A stretch of DNA of 35,981 nt, taken from NCBI GenBank assembly GCA_009693045.1, contig SHXZ01000014.1, positions 1 through 35,981 on the forward strand. Direction: 5' to 3'. The notes under the pieces were generated by a model, which ran no database searches, was not told the origin of the DNA, and saw only the letters and a program-made list of their open reading frames with translations. Position numbers and translations under genes: made by a program. Positions 7,238 to 15,472 of the stretch are shown here, one piece after another. The number at the start of each line of letters is the position of its first letter. The first letter of the stretch is position 1. This stretch comes from Dehalococcoidia bacterium. GTDB taxonomy: Bacteria; Chloroflexota; Dehalococcoidia; Lucifugimonadales; SHYT01.

Positions 7238-8515
7238 TCAGCGCGCCGCCGGCGCCGGCTGGTACCGCACTGAGTAGCGCTTCTCGGGGATGACGATGGC
7301 GCTCAGCGTCGCGAACAGCAGCAGCACCGCAGCGACGCCCCACGCCACGTCGTAGCTCCCCGTGCGGTCGAAGACCCACCCCGCGAAGTAGATGCTGATG
7401 GCGCCTCCCGCCTGGTGGGCCATCAGCACGATGCCCGCCAGCGTCCCGAGCCGCTTCAGGCCGTAGATGTCCGCCGTCAGTCCCGTCGTCAGGGGAATGG
7501 TGGCAAGCCACGAGACGCCCGCGATGACCACGAAGGCGTAGAGCGCCCACGGCGCGTGGACCAGCACCAGCACCGCGTAGGCCGTGCCCCGCACCGCGTA
7601 CACCACCGCCAGCAGGTTCTTGCGGCTCATCCGGTCGGAGAGGTACCCCGCCGAGAACACGCCTACGATGTTCAGCGCGCCCATGATGCCGAACACCGTC
7701 GCTGCCGCCGCGCCCGAGAGCCCGCGGTCCAGCGCAAACGGCACGAAGTGCGTGGAGAGGATGTTGGTGGTGAAGCCGCAGACGAAGTACCCTCCCATGA
7801 TCTCCCAGATCGGCGCGCTGCGGAAGGCGTCGCGCCACTCGTTCACCTCCAGTGGCCCTCGGCGCTGCGCGGCCCTGGCCGCCTCCCTGGACGGTTCGGC
7901 GTCGCCGTCGGGGCGCGCGCCCACCTCGGCGGGGTCGTCGCGCAGCAGCAGCCACGCCAGCGGCATCGCCAGCACAACGCTCAGCCCGAGCACCATCCAC
8001 GTGTAGCGCCAGCCCACCAGCACCATCAGGTACATCGCAAACGGGATCAAGATGAGCTGCCCCAGCGACGCGCCCATGCTCGTGATGGCGATGGCCGTGC
8101 CGCGCCGCCGCTCGAACCACCGCGACACCAGCACGTTGACCACCGAGCCGCCCGCGCCCGAGAACACCACCGACAGCACGAAGCTGTACATCACGATGAG
8201 GTACACCAGGTTGGACGTCCACATAAGCGCCACCGTGGCGAGCCCAACGGCGCCCAGGCTCAGCGTGATCACCCTGCGCCCTCCGTAGCGGTCGAAGACG
8301 TGGCCCGTGAACGGCTGCATCACCCCGCCCACAAGCACACCAAGCGCCGCGGCCAGCGAGATAGTCGCGCGGTCCCACCCAAGCTCATCGCTCATCGGCT
8401 TGACGAACAACCCAAAGCCGGAGCGCGCTCCGATGGCGATGAAGTTGATGAAGACCACGGTGGCGACGACGTACCAGCCGTAGAACATGCGCTTGGGGGT
8501 CTCCGCGGTCGCCAT
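7238..8515 (-). CDS. MFS transporter, OFA/monocarboxylate-type
   Basis: The 425-residue membrane protein opens with KRMFYGWYVVATVVFINF, the characteristic first helix of oxalate/formate antiporter and monocarboxylate MFS carriers. It continues with SGFGLFVKPMSDELGWDRATIS, DRYGGRRV in loop 2-3, VSRWFERRRGTAIAI in loop 4-5 and a long polar central loop (about residues 195-225) between the two six-helix halves. These are typical of the OFA family, which carries small organic acids; the actual substrate is not known. I chose the ATG at 8515 because GGAGG precedes it; the frame extends to 8563 but the extra residues do not fit the family. It is monocistronic, with an extended -10 box 39 bases upstream. 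Confidence 0.87.
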   Translation of the reverse strand: MATAETPKRMFYGWYVVATVVFINFIAIGARSGFGLFVKPMSDELGWDRATISLAAALGVLVGGVMQPFTGHVFDRYGGRRVITLSLGAVGLATVALMWTSNLVYLIVMYSFVLSVVFSGAGGSVVNVLVSRWFERRRGTAIAITSMGASLGQLILIPFAMYLMVLVGWRYTWMVLGLSVVLAMPLAWLLLRDDPAEVGARPDGDAEPSREAARAAQRRGPLEVNEWRDAFRSAPIWEIMGGYFVCGFTTNILSTHFVPFALDRGLSGAAAATVFGIMGALNIVGVFSAGYLSDRMSRKNLLAVVYAVRGTAYAVLVLVHAPWALYAFVVIAGVSWLATIPLTTGLTADIYGLKRLGTLAGIVLMAHQAGGAISIYFAGWVFDRTGSYDVAWGVAAVLLLFATLSAIVIPEKRYSVRYQPAPAAR

Positions 8516-8553
8516 CCAGCCTCCCTCCAACCGGTCCCTCAGGATTGGAACTA

Positions 8554-8559
8554 ATCGTA
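8554..8559 (-). promoter_or_regulatory. Extended -10 box upstream of the OFA-type MFS gene
   Basis: TGCTACGAT on the minus strand is an extended -10 with hexamer TACGAT, the same form as the box before the SDR-queD operon. It gives a leader of about 32 bases. Confidence 0.45.
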
Positions 8560-8583
8560 GCACACCTATCCACCCCCCCTTCC

Positions 8584-8630
8584 TGTCATTCCGAGCCGGA
8601 GCGCAGCGGAGGCGAGGAATCTCCCCGGCT
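8584..8630. repeat. Family A repeat, single copy
   Basis: TGTCATTCCGAGCCGGAGCG, an inserted CAGCGGAGG stretch, then CGAGGAATCTCCCC. It sits between the MFS gene and the end of the glycosylase gene. Confidence 0.55.
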
Positions 8631-8669
8631 TGGCAGGTCGCAACCCACCGTCATCACAGACCTCAACCC

Positions 8670-9614
8670 TCACACCCGCGCCGTCCGCATCCCGCCCACC
8701 TCCCGCTCCACGGCCCTGCGCCCCAAGAACAGGTACTGGTTCGCATACCCCGCGTCGCGGCCCCAGCGCGCCTGCGCCCACGCCAGCACGTCGGCGTACG
8801 GCGCCTCCTTCAGCGGCTTGCCGTTGCGCGCGACGCGCGGCTTCACGCCGTACCACTCCTCCACCGCGCGGCGCACCCACCGGTCAACCGGAAACGCCTC
8901 CGGCTTCTCCAGCGAGAACAGCAGCACGCAGTCTGCAATCTTGTCACCCACGCCATGCAGCCCCATGAGCGTTTCCTTGGCCTTCTCATACGGCCACTCC
9001 CGAAGCGCGGCGAGCGGGAACTCGCCGTCGGCCACGAGCCGCGCCGCCTGCGCCACCGGTCCAGCGCGGAATCCCAGGCCCAGCGTGCGCAGCCTGGTCT
9101 CCCCCGCCTCGGCCAGCCGCTCCGGCGAGGGGAACGTCTTCCTAGCGACGCCGTGCAGTCGTGTCGCGCTGCCAAAAGCATCGGCCATCCGCTCCATCAT
9201 CAAGCTAATGCGCAGCACGTTGTTCTGCCCCGAGCAGATAAACCCGACCAGGCACTCCCAGGTCTCCTGCCGCAGGAGCCGCATCCCTCGCAGCCGTTGT
9301 ATCGTTCCCGCCAGGTGCTCGTCGGCGGCGAAACGGCGGTACACGGCGGGCAGGTCATCGTCCAGCCGCAGGTAGCTTCTCAGCCTCGCCGCGACCGCCG
9401 CCTCCGTGCCGCGACGGCACTGGATCAGGAGCGTGGGGGCACCGGGGGAAGGCTGCGAAAGCAGGACCGGCTCGTCCTGCAGGAAGCCGTGCCACCACTC
9501 TTGCGAGCCAGACTCGCCGCCGGAAGGCCGGGCCTTCCGCCACCGGAAGGCCTGCCCGCTCTGCAGCGTCAGGCCCAGGTCAAGGGGCTGGTCAATGCGG
9601 ATTATGGTCGTCAT
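8670..9614 (-). CDS. 8-oxoguanine DNA glycosylase / AP lyase (OGG1-type, HhH-GPD)
   Basis: This base-excision repair enzyme removes oxidised guanine and nicks the abasic site. The 314-residue product has the N-terminal OGG domain with SGQAFRW at residues 19-25, the SGQNNVLRI helix at 128-136 equivalent to the OGG1 SxNNNIxRI segment, and the helix-hairpin-helix LHGVGDKIADCVLL at 219-232. Lys225 is the expected Schiff-base lysine and Asp244 in FPVDRWV the catalytic aspartate. It is therefore a bifunctional OGG1-like enzyme rather than an AlkA, which lacks the lysine. The start ATG at 9614 has only a weak ribosome-binding site. It lies downstream of RAYT1 and the DinG helicase on the same strand, another DNA-repair protein. 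Confidence 0.88.
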   Translation of the reverse strand: MTTIIRIDQPLDLGLTLQSGQAFRWRKARPSGGESGSQEWWHGFLQDEPVLLSQPSPGAPTLLIQCRRGTEAAVAARLRSYLRLDDDLPAVYRRFAADEHLAGTIQRLRGMRLLRQETWECLVGFICSGQNNVLRISLMMERMADAFGSATRLHGVARKTFPSPERLAEAGETRLRTLGLGFRAGPVAQAARLVADGEFPLAALREWPYEKAKETLMGLHGVGDKIADCVLLFSLEKPEAFPVDRWVRRAVEEWYGVKPRVARNGKPLKEAPYADVLAWAQARWGRDAGYANQYLFLGRRAVEREVGGMRTARV

Positions 9615-9668
9615 GGCAAACACGCGGGCGGGCGGCCACATAGGGCCGCGCCTACACAATTGGCATGT

Positions 9669-10253
9669 CTACCCACGGCGCTGGCGCCGAGGGTTCTCTG
9701 CGTCCTCTTCCCACTTGCTCGGGTTGCCTGTGATGTAATCACGAATACGTTCAAGTTCGGCTTCGCCTCGAACAATGTGCTCATAGTACCCGCGCTGTCA
9801 GACAGGAATACCTGGTGTTCCCCGAATCTTGTTGATCCCCTTGGAGGAAATGGTCTTGAACGTCCCAACAACCCGTGTCAGTGGCGCGGATTTGATGCCG
9901 GGCATGTCCGCCAAACGACCCCCACGCAGAGCCGCTGGCGTAGGGGCGGCTCTGGAGTCGCCCACCCACATGCCTTGTTCAACCAGGATCAGAATCCCAT
10001 GGACATGATTGGACATGACAACCCAAGCATTGGGATGCACGTTAGGGAACATTGTCTGCAAAGAGCGCCAGGATTCATCGGCGATTTCACCGAGTCGGTT
10101 CAGAGTCATGCGACCCTTGGTAATGTCGCCAAACAGCAATTCGCGGTTATGAGCGCACATAGTGACGAAGTAGGCGCCCGGCCTCGAGTAGTCATAGCCA
10201 AAGAGGCGGATAGATCGTCTTGCAGGGTATCCCGGTGGACGGTTTGTTGTCAT
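9669..10253 (-). pseudogene. REP-associated tyrosine transposase RAYT1, interrupted by an in-frame TGA
   Basis: RAYTs are single-copy Y1/HUH nucleases that act on REP palindromes. Residues 1-151 (10253 to 9801) include RLFGYDYSRPGAYFVTMC, the metal-binding HUH motif in VMSNHVHGILIL, and VGTFKTISSKGINKIRGTPG. The frame then meets TGA at 9798-9800 exactly where the family has Trp, and goes on without shift as QRGYYEHIVRGEAELERIR, then DYITGNPSKW, to a TAG at 9669. So one base change (TGG to TGA) separates the C-terminal 42 residues, including the Tyr pair. A REP half-site, GCCGCCCCTACGCC on the coding strand, lies inside the gene between the HUH motif and the C-terminal helices (WVGDSRAAPTPAALRGG). 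It is annotated as pseudogene, but recoding cannot be excluded because the tail shows no further decay. Confidence 0.85.
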
Positions 10254-10352
10254 TTCCCCATCGCGGACAGGTCGCCACCCCCACCCTGCTTGGGGCCCTT
10301 GTCGGTTGCTTCGTTTTCATGGTGCGCGTGGCGGGCGGGCCTCGACCCCCCT

Positions 10353-13151
10353 CTACGTGGACGGCGCGGCCTGCGCCAGCCACTGCGCCACCTGCTCGCC
10401 CAGCGCGGCGATGGGCGGCGTGATCACGCGGCACGGAGGCAGCGAATTCCTGAACGTCGCCCCATAAGAACGCGAAATGAGCCGCCGATCCAGCACCACC
10501 ACCACACCCCGGTCGCGACTGCTGCGAATGAGCCTGCCGAAGCCCTGCCGGAACTTAAGGATGGCTTGCGGCACCGCGTACTGACCGAAGGAGTCCTCAT
10601 ACGTCTCCGAGCGCGCCGCGAAGACCGGGTCCGTGGGCACCGCGAAGGGTAGCCGCACCAACACCAGCGCGGAGAGCTGTTCCCCGACCAGGTCAACCCC
10701 CTCCCAGAAGCTCGCGGTGCCCATAAGCAGCGCCTTCGGGTTGGCCTGGAACCGCTCCAGCACCTGGGCAGCGGAGCCGTCCGTCCCCTGGGCCAGCACC
10801 GCGATCTCCTCGGCTTCCAGCGGGCCGCGCACCCGCTCCGAGGCGGCGCGCAACGCGGAGTAGGACGTGAACAACACCATCGTCCGGCCCTTGGCCCCCT
10901 TCGCCACCTCCACCAGGGCGTTCGCCAACGCCTCCTCGTAGCGCGGTGCATTCAGCTCCGGCATGTCCTGCGGCACGCACACCAGCGCCAGCCGCCGGTA
11001 GTCGAACGGTGACCCGAGCACCAGCTCGTCCGCGTCCGCGGCGCCCAGCAACGCCTTCATGGGCGCCAGGCTGCCCGCCGTGCTCAACGTTGCGCTGGTG
11101 AGCACCACGGTCCGTTTCTGGTCAAGCAGGCGGTTGCGCAGCAGCGTGTCAACACGCAGCGGCGCCGCGCTCAGCTTCACGTTGCCCGCCGCGTCCACCT
11201 CCAGCCAGTACACGGACGCCTTCTCGGGCCGGACCATGAACTCCTCTAGGTGCGCGACGAACTCCCCGTTCATCTCCACCTGGGAGTCCAGCTCTCCGCG
11301 CGCCTGCGACACGTCGCTTCCACTCAGACCCTCCAGCGCGATGCTCAGCTCGGCAGCCGAGGCGGCCACCGCTTGCAGCGACCCGCTGGCGCCTTCCACC
11401 GCCACCTCAAGCCGGCTCCAGTCCCGCTGAGTGCGCGCGCCCGGCGTCACCCGCAGCACCGCGCGCCCCTGCCCGCCGGATGTCGCCTCGCTCTGCGCTC
11501 CGGCAAACGCCGCCAGCCCCGCGTACAGGTCGTTCACCTCTTGCCGCGCGCGGGCCGCGCGCTCCACCAGACGCTGCGCCGTCCGCTCCATCGCCTGGCG
11601 TCGCGCGGGCATGTCCGCGGCCGCGCGCGTGAAAGCCGCCGCCGCAAGACCCGCCAGCCCGCGCGTCCCGCCGAGGGTTTCCAGGTGCGTGTCCAGGGCG
11701 TCCTGAGACACGATGAAGCCGAACTGCCGCGTTGCCTCCGCCTCCAGATGGTGCGCCTCGTCAACAATCAGGTGGTCGTACTCCGGGATCAGCCCGCCGC
11801 CCACCACCAGGTCGGCCAGCAGCAGCGCGTGGTTCACGACCACCACATAGGCATCCTCGGCGCGTTTCCGCGACGCGTCCCGGAAGCACGGCGCGCCGGG
11901 GAGAGGGCACCCCTTCGCGCCGCTGGCCGAGAGGCGGTCCCACACCTCGGCGTCACGGCCCCCGAACCGCAGCTCGCCGCGGTCGCCCGTAGACGTGCCC
12001 TGCAGCCAGAGCAACACCTTGCCCAGGACCCTCGCCTCTTCCTCAGTGAGCGTCTGGGACGCGCGCATCCCCATCCAGCGCCTCGTGCACAGGTAGTTGC
12101 TCCGTCCCTTGAGCTGCGCGAACCGCAGCGGCTGCGCGCCCTCGCCCAGCACCGCCGCGACGATGCGCGCCACGGCGGGGAGGTCCTTCGTTACGAGCTG
12201 CTCCTGCAGGCTGATGGTGTTTGTGGAGACCACCACCCGCTGCCCGCGCTCCATCGCGAATAGGGCGGCGGGCAGCAGGTAGGCCAGGCTCTTGCCCACT
12301 CCCGTGCCGGCTTCCACTAGGAGTTGGCCGCCGTTCTCCAGGACTCCGGCGACCCCGCGCAGCATCTGCACCTGCTCCTGGCGCTGCTCGTACCCCGGCA
12401 GCACGGCGCTGACCGGACCGTCCGGGCTGAGCAGGGCCGCGGTCTCTTCCACGCCGAATCCTGTGGGACGCCGCCCGCCCACCGGACGGCCCGCCAGTGC
12501 GTCCATTCGCTTGCGGATGACCTCAAGGTCCACGCCCCCTATGGGCAGCGCGCTCACCGTGGCGGCGCTCGTTCCACGCTTCTGCTCCACCATGGTGCGG
12601 AGGAGGTGGCGCAGAGGCCAACTCGCCTGGGTCGCCAGGCGGTACCACTCCTCCAGGAGGGAAAGGTCAAGCTCCAAGCCGCGTTCTACAAGGGCGACGA
12701 ACAGGCCTTGCGTGGTCGCGGCGTCGGCGAGCGCCCGGTGCGCCCTGGGGTTGATGACGCCGACCTCGCGAGATAGCGCAGCCAGAGAATATTCACCTTT
12801 CGCTTTCAGCACAATGGCGAGGTCCTGGGTGTCGTACGGCGGGCCCGGAAGCCGCAGGCCGCTACGCATCAGAAACGAGAGGTCAAACCGCACGTTGTGG
12901 CCGACGACCGGCAGGTCGCCGACGAAGGCCTCCAGGTCAACGGCCACAGCAGAGAACGATGGAGCTGTCGCGACCTCTTCCTGTCCAATGCCGGTCAGCC
13001 GCTGGACAAAGGTCGAGAGAGGACGAAAGGGGTTGACGAGCGTTGTATAGGTGCCCAGGACCTCACGGCCCTGGAACTTGACGGCGCCAACCTCAATGAT
13101 GGCGTCGCGCTGGGCGTCCAGGCCGGTGGTCTCCAGGTCCAGGGAGACCAT
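10353..13151 (-). CDS. dinG: DnaQ-like exonuclease / DinG-family helicase fusion
   Basis: The 932-residue protein joins a 3'-5' exonuclease to an XPD-like superfamily 2 helicase, as in Bacillus DinG and many Gram-positive relatives. Exonuclease motifs are DLETTG (5-10), HNVRFD (85-90) and HRALAD (138-143), giving a complete DEDDh set. The helicase part has Walker A AGTGVGKS (281-288), DEAH (464-467) and the motif VI stretch GFGRLIRSSRDRG near 870. Cysteines that could hold the iron-sulfur cluster are Cys355 (NYLC), Cys415 and Cys422 (GCPLPGAPC); the fourth, expected just before Cys415, appears as Ser or Ala. The start is unsure: an ATG at 13151 or a GTG at 13166 are likely, and the frame opens to 13250. 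A 178-bp piece of the gene (11122-11299) is copied at 22479-22656. Confidence 0.9.
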   Translation of the reverse strand: MVSLDLETTGLDAQRDAIIEVGAVKFQGREVLGTYTTLVNPFRPLSTFVQRLTGIGQEEVATAPSFSAVAVDLEAFVGDLPVVGHNVRFDLSFLMRSGLRLPGPPYDTQDLAIVLKAKGEYSLAALSREVGVINPRAHRALADAATTQGLFVALVERGLELDLSLLEEWYRLATQASWPLRHLLRTMVEQKRGTSAATVSALPIGGVDLEVIRKRMDALAGRPVGGRRPTGFGVEETAALLSPDGPVSAVLPGYEQRQEQVQMLRGVAGVLENGGQLLVEAGTGVGKSLAYLLPAALFAMERGQRVVVSTNTISLQEQLVTKDLPAVARIVAAVLGEGAQPLRFAQLKGRSNYLCTRRWMGMRASQTLTEEEARVLGKVLLWLQGTSTGDRGELRFGGRDAEVWDRLSASGAKGCPLPGAPCFRDASRKRAEDAYVVVVNHALLLADLVVGGGLIPEYDHLIVDEAHHLEAEATRQFGFIVSQDALDTHLETLGGTRGLAGLAAAAFTRAAADMPARRQAMERTAQRLVERAARARQEVNDLYAGLAAFAGAQSEATSGGQGRAVLRVTPGARTQRDWSRLEVAVEGASGSLQAVAASAAELSIALEGLSGSDVSQARGELDSQVEMNGEFVAHLEEFMVRPEKASVYWLEVDAAGNVKLSAAPLRVDTLLRNRLLDQKRTVVLTSATLSTAGSLAPMKALLGAADADELVLGSPFDYRRLALVCVPQDMPELNAPRYEEALANALVEVAKGAKGRTMVLFTSYSALRAASERVRGPLEAEEIAVLAQGTDGSAAQVLERFQANPKALLMGTASFWEGVDLVGEQLSALVLVRLPFAVPTDPVFAARSETYEDSFGQYAVPQAILKFRQGFGRLIRSSRDRGVVVVLDRRLISRSYGATFRNSLPPCRVITPPIAALGEQVAQWLAQAAPST

Positions 13152-13296
13152 GGCTTGCTGGAACACCAAATGGGGCGAGTCAGTCAGCTTGAGTGACAAG
13201 GAGAACCTTGACTCCTTTGCGTTGCGCTCAGCGTCGTGCGCCAAGGCCACCGTGCCGCGCTTAGGTGACGTTGCTCTACCGTAAGTCGCTACTGTT

Positions 13297-13447
13297 GTGC
13301 TTCTGACATTCCGTTAGTTTTAGACGTGGCGCTGGGGAGCAATCTCCTCCCTCGTTGAGGGGAAGGATTAAGGCCTGCCCTCGAGCGAAGCGAAGGGTGG
13401 GGGTGAGACCTTGCTCCTGATCCAACGTAACGAGGCGTTAGAAGCAC
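13297..13447. mobile_element. Family D MITE-like repeat, copy 1, with nested family C repeat
   Basis: The left end reads GTGCTTCTGACATTCCGTTA; the right end reversed reads GTGCTTCTAACGCCTCGTTA, imperfect terminal inverted repeats. The body GGGGAGCAATCTCC and the right-hand TTGCTCCTGATCCAACGTAA are shared with copies at 14919 and 17293. At 13378-13398 this copy alone carries the family C palindrome, an insertion relative to the others. It fills the spacer between dinG and the PHP gene. Confidence 0.65.
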
Positions 13448-13466
13448 GCTGATACGTGGAACCACC

Positions 13467-14192
13467 CTACGCGCCAGCCGCGTCCGGCTCCGCCGCCCCG
13501 TTGCCGACGTAGCGGAGGTTGCCGACGTTCAGCCCCTCGGCGGCCACAAACGCGCCGGCCTTCAGCGCCTCAATCAGCTCCCCCTCGCTCCGCACCGGGT
13601 CATTGAACGCCGTGACGCCCTTCGCCAGACCCAGGGTTGAATGGGCGTCGCTGCCGCCCGTCCCCTTGCGTCCCATCAGCCGCGTCACTTCCTGGGCAAA
13701 CCAGTTCTCGTCCCGCGTGTTCCCCCCGTTCACCACCTCCACCGCGTCCACGAGGTCAAAACCGGGATGGCCCACCGCTTCCTGCGGCACGTGAGGATAG
13801 GTGTGGACCTTGCCGTCGTACAGAAGGTTCTTGTTGTACGGCGGCGGGTTGAACATGTTCCGAAACGGATGGGCCAGCACCATGAACGCGCCGTCACGAG
13901 CCGCCAGCCGGCGCAACTCGCTGATACGGAACATGCCAGGCTGGTAGGAGTGCATCCCAAAGACCAGCACGTGGCCCAGGTCGGTGTCCACCTCAAGCGC
14001 GTGGACCATTACCAGCCCGCTCCGCTGCGCGAACGCGTCAAACTCGCGCTTGTCGGTCCAGCCGCCGTGCTCCGTCAAACACACGCCGGAAAGCCCGAGG
14101 CGTTTCGCTTCCGCGACGAGTTGGTCAGGCGAAAGGCCGCTGTCGCTGCTGCCCTTGACGGTGTGGACGTGCAGGTCAAAGAAGAACGGCAT
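13467..14192 (-). CDS. PHP-domain metal-dependent phosphoesterase
   Basis: PHP proteins hydrolyse phosphoesters with two or three metal ions; members include histidinol phosphatase, polymerase-associated exonucleases and nucleotide phosphatases. This 241-residue protein has motif I DLHVHTVKGSSDSG (7-20), motif II LTEHGG near residue 41, a His in LAHPFRN near 107 and the late GGSDAHS motif near residue 180, a full set of metal ligands. The family substrate cannot be told from the sequence; its small size and lack of a polymerase partner suggest a free phosphatase. The ATG at 14192 follows TACAAT by about 40 bases. The C-terminus ends in an Ala-rich, probably disordered tail. Confidence 0.85.
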   Translation of the reverse strand: MPFFFDLHVHTVKGSSDSGLSPDQLVAEAKRLGLSGVCLTEHGGWTDKREFDAFAQRSGLVMVHALEVDTDLGHVLVFGMHSYQPGMFRISELRRLAARDGAFMVLAHPFRNMFNPPPYNKNLLYDGKVHTYPHVPQEAVGHPGFDLVDAVEVVNGGNTRDENWFAQEVTRLMGRKGTGGSDAHSTLGLAKGVTAFNDPVRSEGELIEALKAGAFVAAEGLNVGNLRYVGNGAAEPDAAGA

Positions 14193-14231
14193 CTACTGAT
14201 CAACCAGCTTCACCCGGGTCGCACGCACGCC

Positions 14232-14237
14232 ATTGTA
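14232..14237 (-). promoter_or_regulatory. -10 box TACAAT upstream of the PHP gene
   Basis: TACAAT on the minus strand lies 39 bases before the ATG at 14192, giving a leader of about 32 bases. No convincing -35 box. Confidence 0.35.
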
Positions 14238-14265
14238 TCGGCACGCGGCGGTCGTGGTCAACGCG

Positions 14266-14664
14266 CTACCCCGTCCAGGCAGGCAGCAGCAACCCAAACA
14301 ACACAAAGAAGACCGCCAGAAAACTCAGCAGCCACCGTGCGTAAGCTCTCGCCTTCAGCAGCGTCCCCACAGCCCCGGCAGCGACAACAGCGGCGATGAC
14401 GATGGTGAACACCCCTCCAATCCCCTGGCTCCCGCCTCCCGCGACCGCGCCGTACGCGAGTCCCAGCGCCAATCCGGCCAGCATCCAGAGCGAGTGGAAC
14501 AGCATGAGGGGCGAGATGAACACCACGGGACTCTTGTCCTGCGCGACCCTTGCCGCCCAGGAACCTGGACGCCGCGCCATGCGGGAAAAGACGACCAACG
14601 CCACCACGTCAAACCAGACGCCCGCGAGGGCGCCGCATATGACCCCGGCCACCAGCTTATCCAC
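14266..14664 (-). CDS. Four-helix membrane protein of unknown function
   Basis: Not recognised beyond being an integral membrane protein. The 132 residues form four hydrophobic segments: LVAGVICGALAGVWFDVVAL (about 4-23), a segment with PLMLFHSLWMLAGLALGLAYG (about 52-72), IGGVFTIVIAAVVAAGAVG (about 81-99) and WLLSFLAVFFVLFGLLLP (about 111-128), with a basic loop RMARRPGSWAARV between the first two. Start is a GTG at 14664. The reading has normal high-GC codon use and stops 74 bases before the PHP start on the same strand, so the two may share a transcript, with this gene upstream. Confidence 0.65.
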   Translation of the reverse strand: MDKLVAGVICGALAGVWFDVVALVVFSRMARRPGSWAARVAQDKSPVVFISPLMLFHSLWMLAGLALGLAYGAVAGGGSQGIGGVFTIVIAAVVAAGAVGTLLKARAYARWLLSFLAVFFVLFGLLLPAWTG

Positions 14665-14734
14665 AGGATACCCCCATCCGCTCTAACGCCAACTCTGCCT
14701 GAAGGTGGCGGTTATTCTCGCGAGGCGCCTTTTC

Positions 14735-14841
14735 TGTCATTCCGAGCGCAACGAGGAATCTCCCCAGATATGTGGGCGAGCAACGGTAAGTGCGGAGATT
14801 CCTCGTTCGTCCAGACTCCGTCGGGACTCCTCGGAATGACA
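14735..14841. repeat. Family A repeat, inverted pair with spacer
   Basis: Left arm TGTCATTCCGAG continuing to ACGAGGAATCTCC; the right end on the other strand repeats TGTCATTCCGAG and later ACGAGGAATCTCC. Two facing copies about 107 bp end to end form a MITE-like unit. With the family D copy after it, this fills the 387-base gap 14665-15051. Confidence 0.6.
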
Positions 14842-14918
14842 AAGAGATCTGCGCCACTTTCAAACAGAACTGGTATAACATTCGTCTGACAATGCCACAC
14901 AATCATACCCTCTAGGGT

Positions 14919-15049
14919 AGTGCTTCTGACATTCCGTTAGTTTTGGAGTGGCGCTGGGAACAATCTCCTCCCCGTTGAGGGGGAAGATTAAGGTAGTGGT
15001 GAGACGTTGCTCCTGATCCAACGTAACGAAGGGTTGGAAACACGACACT
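14919..15049. mobile_element. Family D MITE-like repeat, copy 2
   Basis: Starts AGTGCTTCTGACATTCCGTT and ends, reversed, AGTGTCGTGTTTCC then TTCGTTACG. The interior has the shared TTGCTCCTGATCCAACGTAA and lacks the nested family C palindrome found in copy 1. Confidence 0.65.
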
Positions 15050-15051
15050 GA

Positions 15052-15450
15052 CTAGCTTGCCCGCCGCCGATAATAACGTGTTGGGTTCTTCAGGCGCTCA
15101 AACGCATCCGGCCAGTTGATGCCGCTGTCCCGGCTCGTCCATTCCGCAAAGGCGGACCCTTCCCCACTCCAGCGCTCCATCCGCCCAACAGCTGTAGCGT
15201 GCGGCTCGGCCCTGACAAATGCGTTCACCGACGCCCGGTCCTTCCAGACCGTGTACGTAAAGAACGTGCGCTCCCTCATCTCCGCATTGAGACCGTGACA
15301 AACGAAGCCCGGACTCTTCTTGAGCTGTCTCGTCACCCGCCACGTCATGAACAGGAATGGGACAATGTCGCGCCTCCGCTTCACCACCAGGCGCGTGGCT
15401 ATACAAAGGTACTCTTCCGTTCTCGACTGAGGCGTTTCTCGTTGGGCCAC
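15052..15450 (-). CDS. Dimeric alpha-beta barrel protein, antibiotic-biosynthesis-monooxygenase/DUF3291-like
   Basis: The 132-residue product resembles the ABM/DUF3291 fold: VTRQLKKSPGFVCHGL followed by FFTYTVWKDRASVNAFV and PHATAVGRM is the typical pattern of a helix, strand, strand and helix in which a Trp sits in the second strand. Such proteins act as small cofactor-free oxygenases, haem-binding or simply stress proteins; the function here is open. The GTG at 15450 has GGAGGAG four bases upstream. It is on the same strand as ispE and starts 23 bases after the ispE stop, so it is probably the last gene of the rsmA-ispE unit. Confidence 0.65.
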   Translation of the reverse strand: MAQRETPQSRTEEYLCIATRLVVKRRRDIVPFLFMTWRVTRQLKKSPGFVCHGLNAEMRERTFFTYTVWKDRASVNAFVRAEPHATAVGRMERWSGEGSAFAEWTSRDSGINWPDAFERLKNPTRYYRRRAS

Positions 15451-15472
15451 CAGTCTCCTCCAAAGGCATGGC

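Noticed and set aside
9798-9800. TGA read as tryptophan (alternative genetic code)
   Set aside because: TGA ends other genes at family-typical lengths (thiL, the small membrane protein, mcrB), and the second RAYT has TAA at the next codon instead.
8487-10652. Long 721-codon plus-strand frame
   Set aside because: It runs antisense through the glycosylase, RAYT1 and dinG and is Arg/His/Pro-rich without domains, as expected for a shadow.
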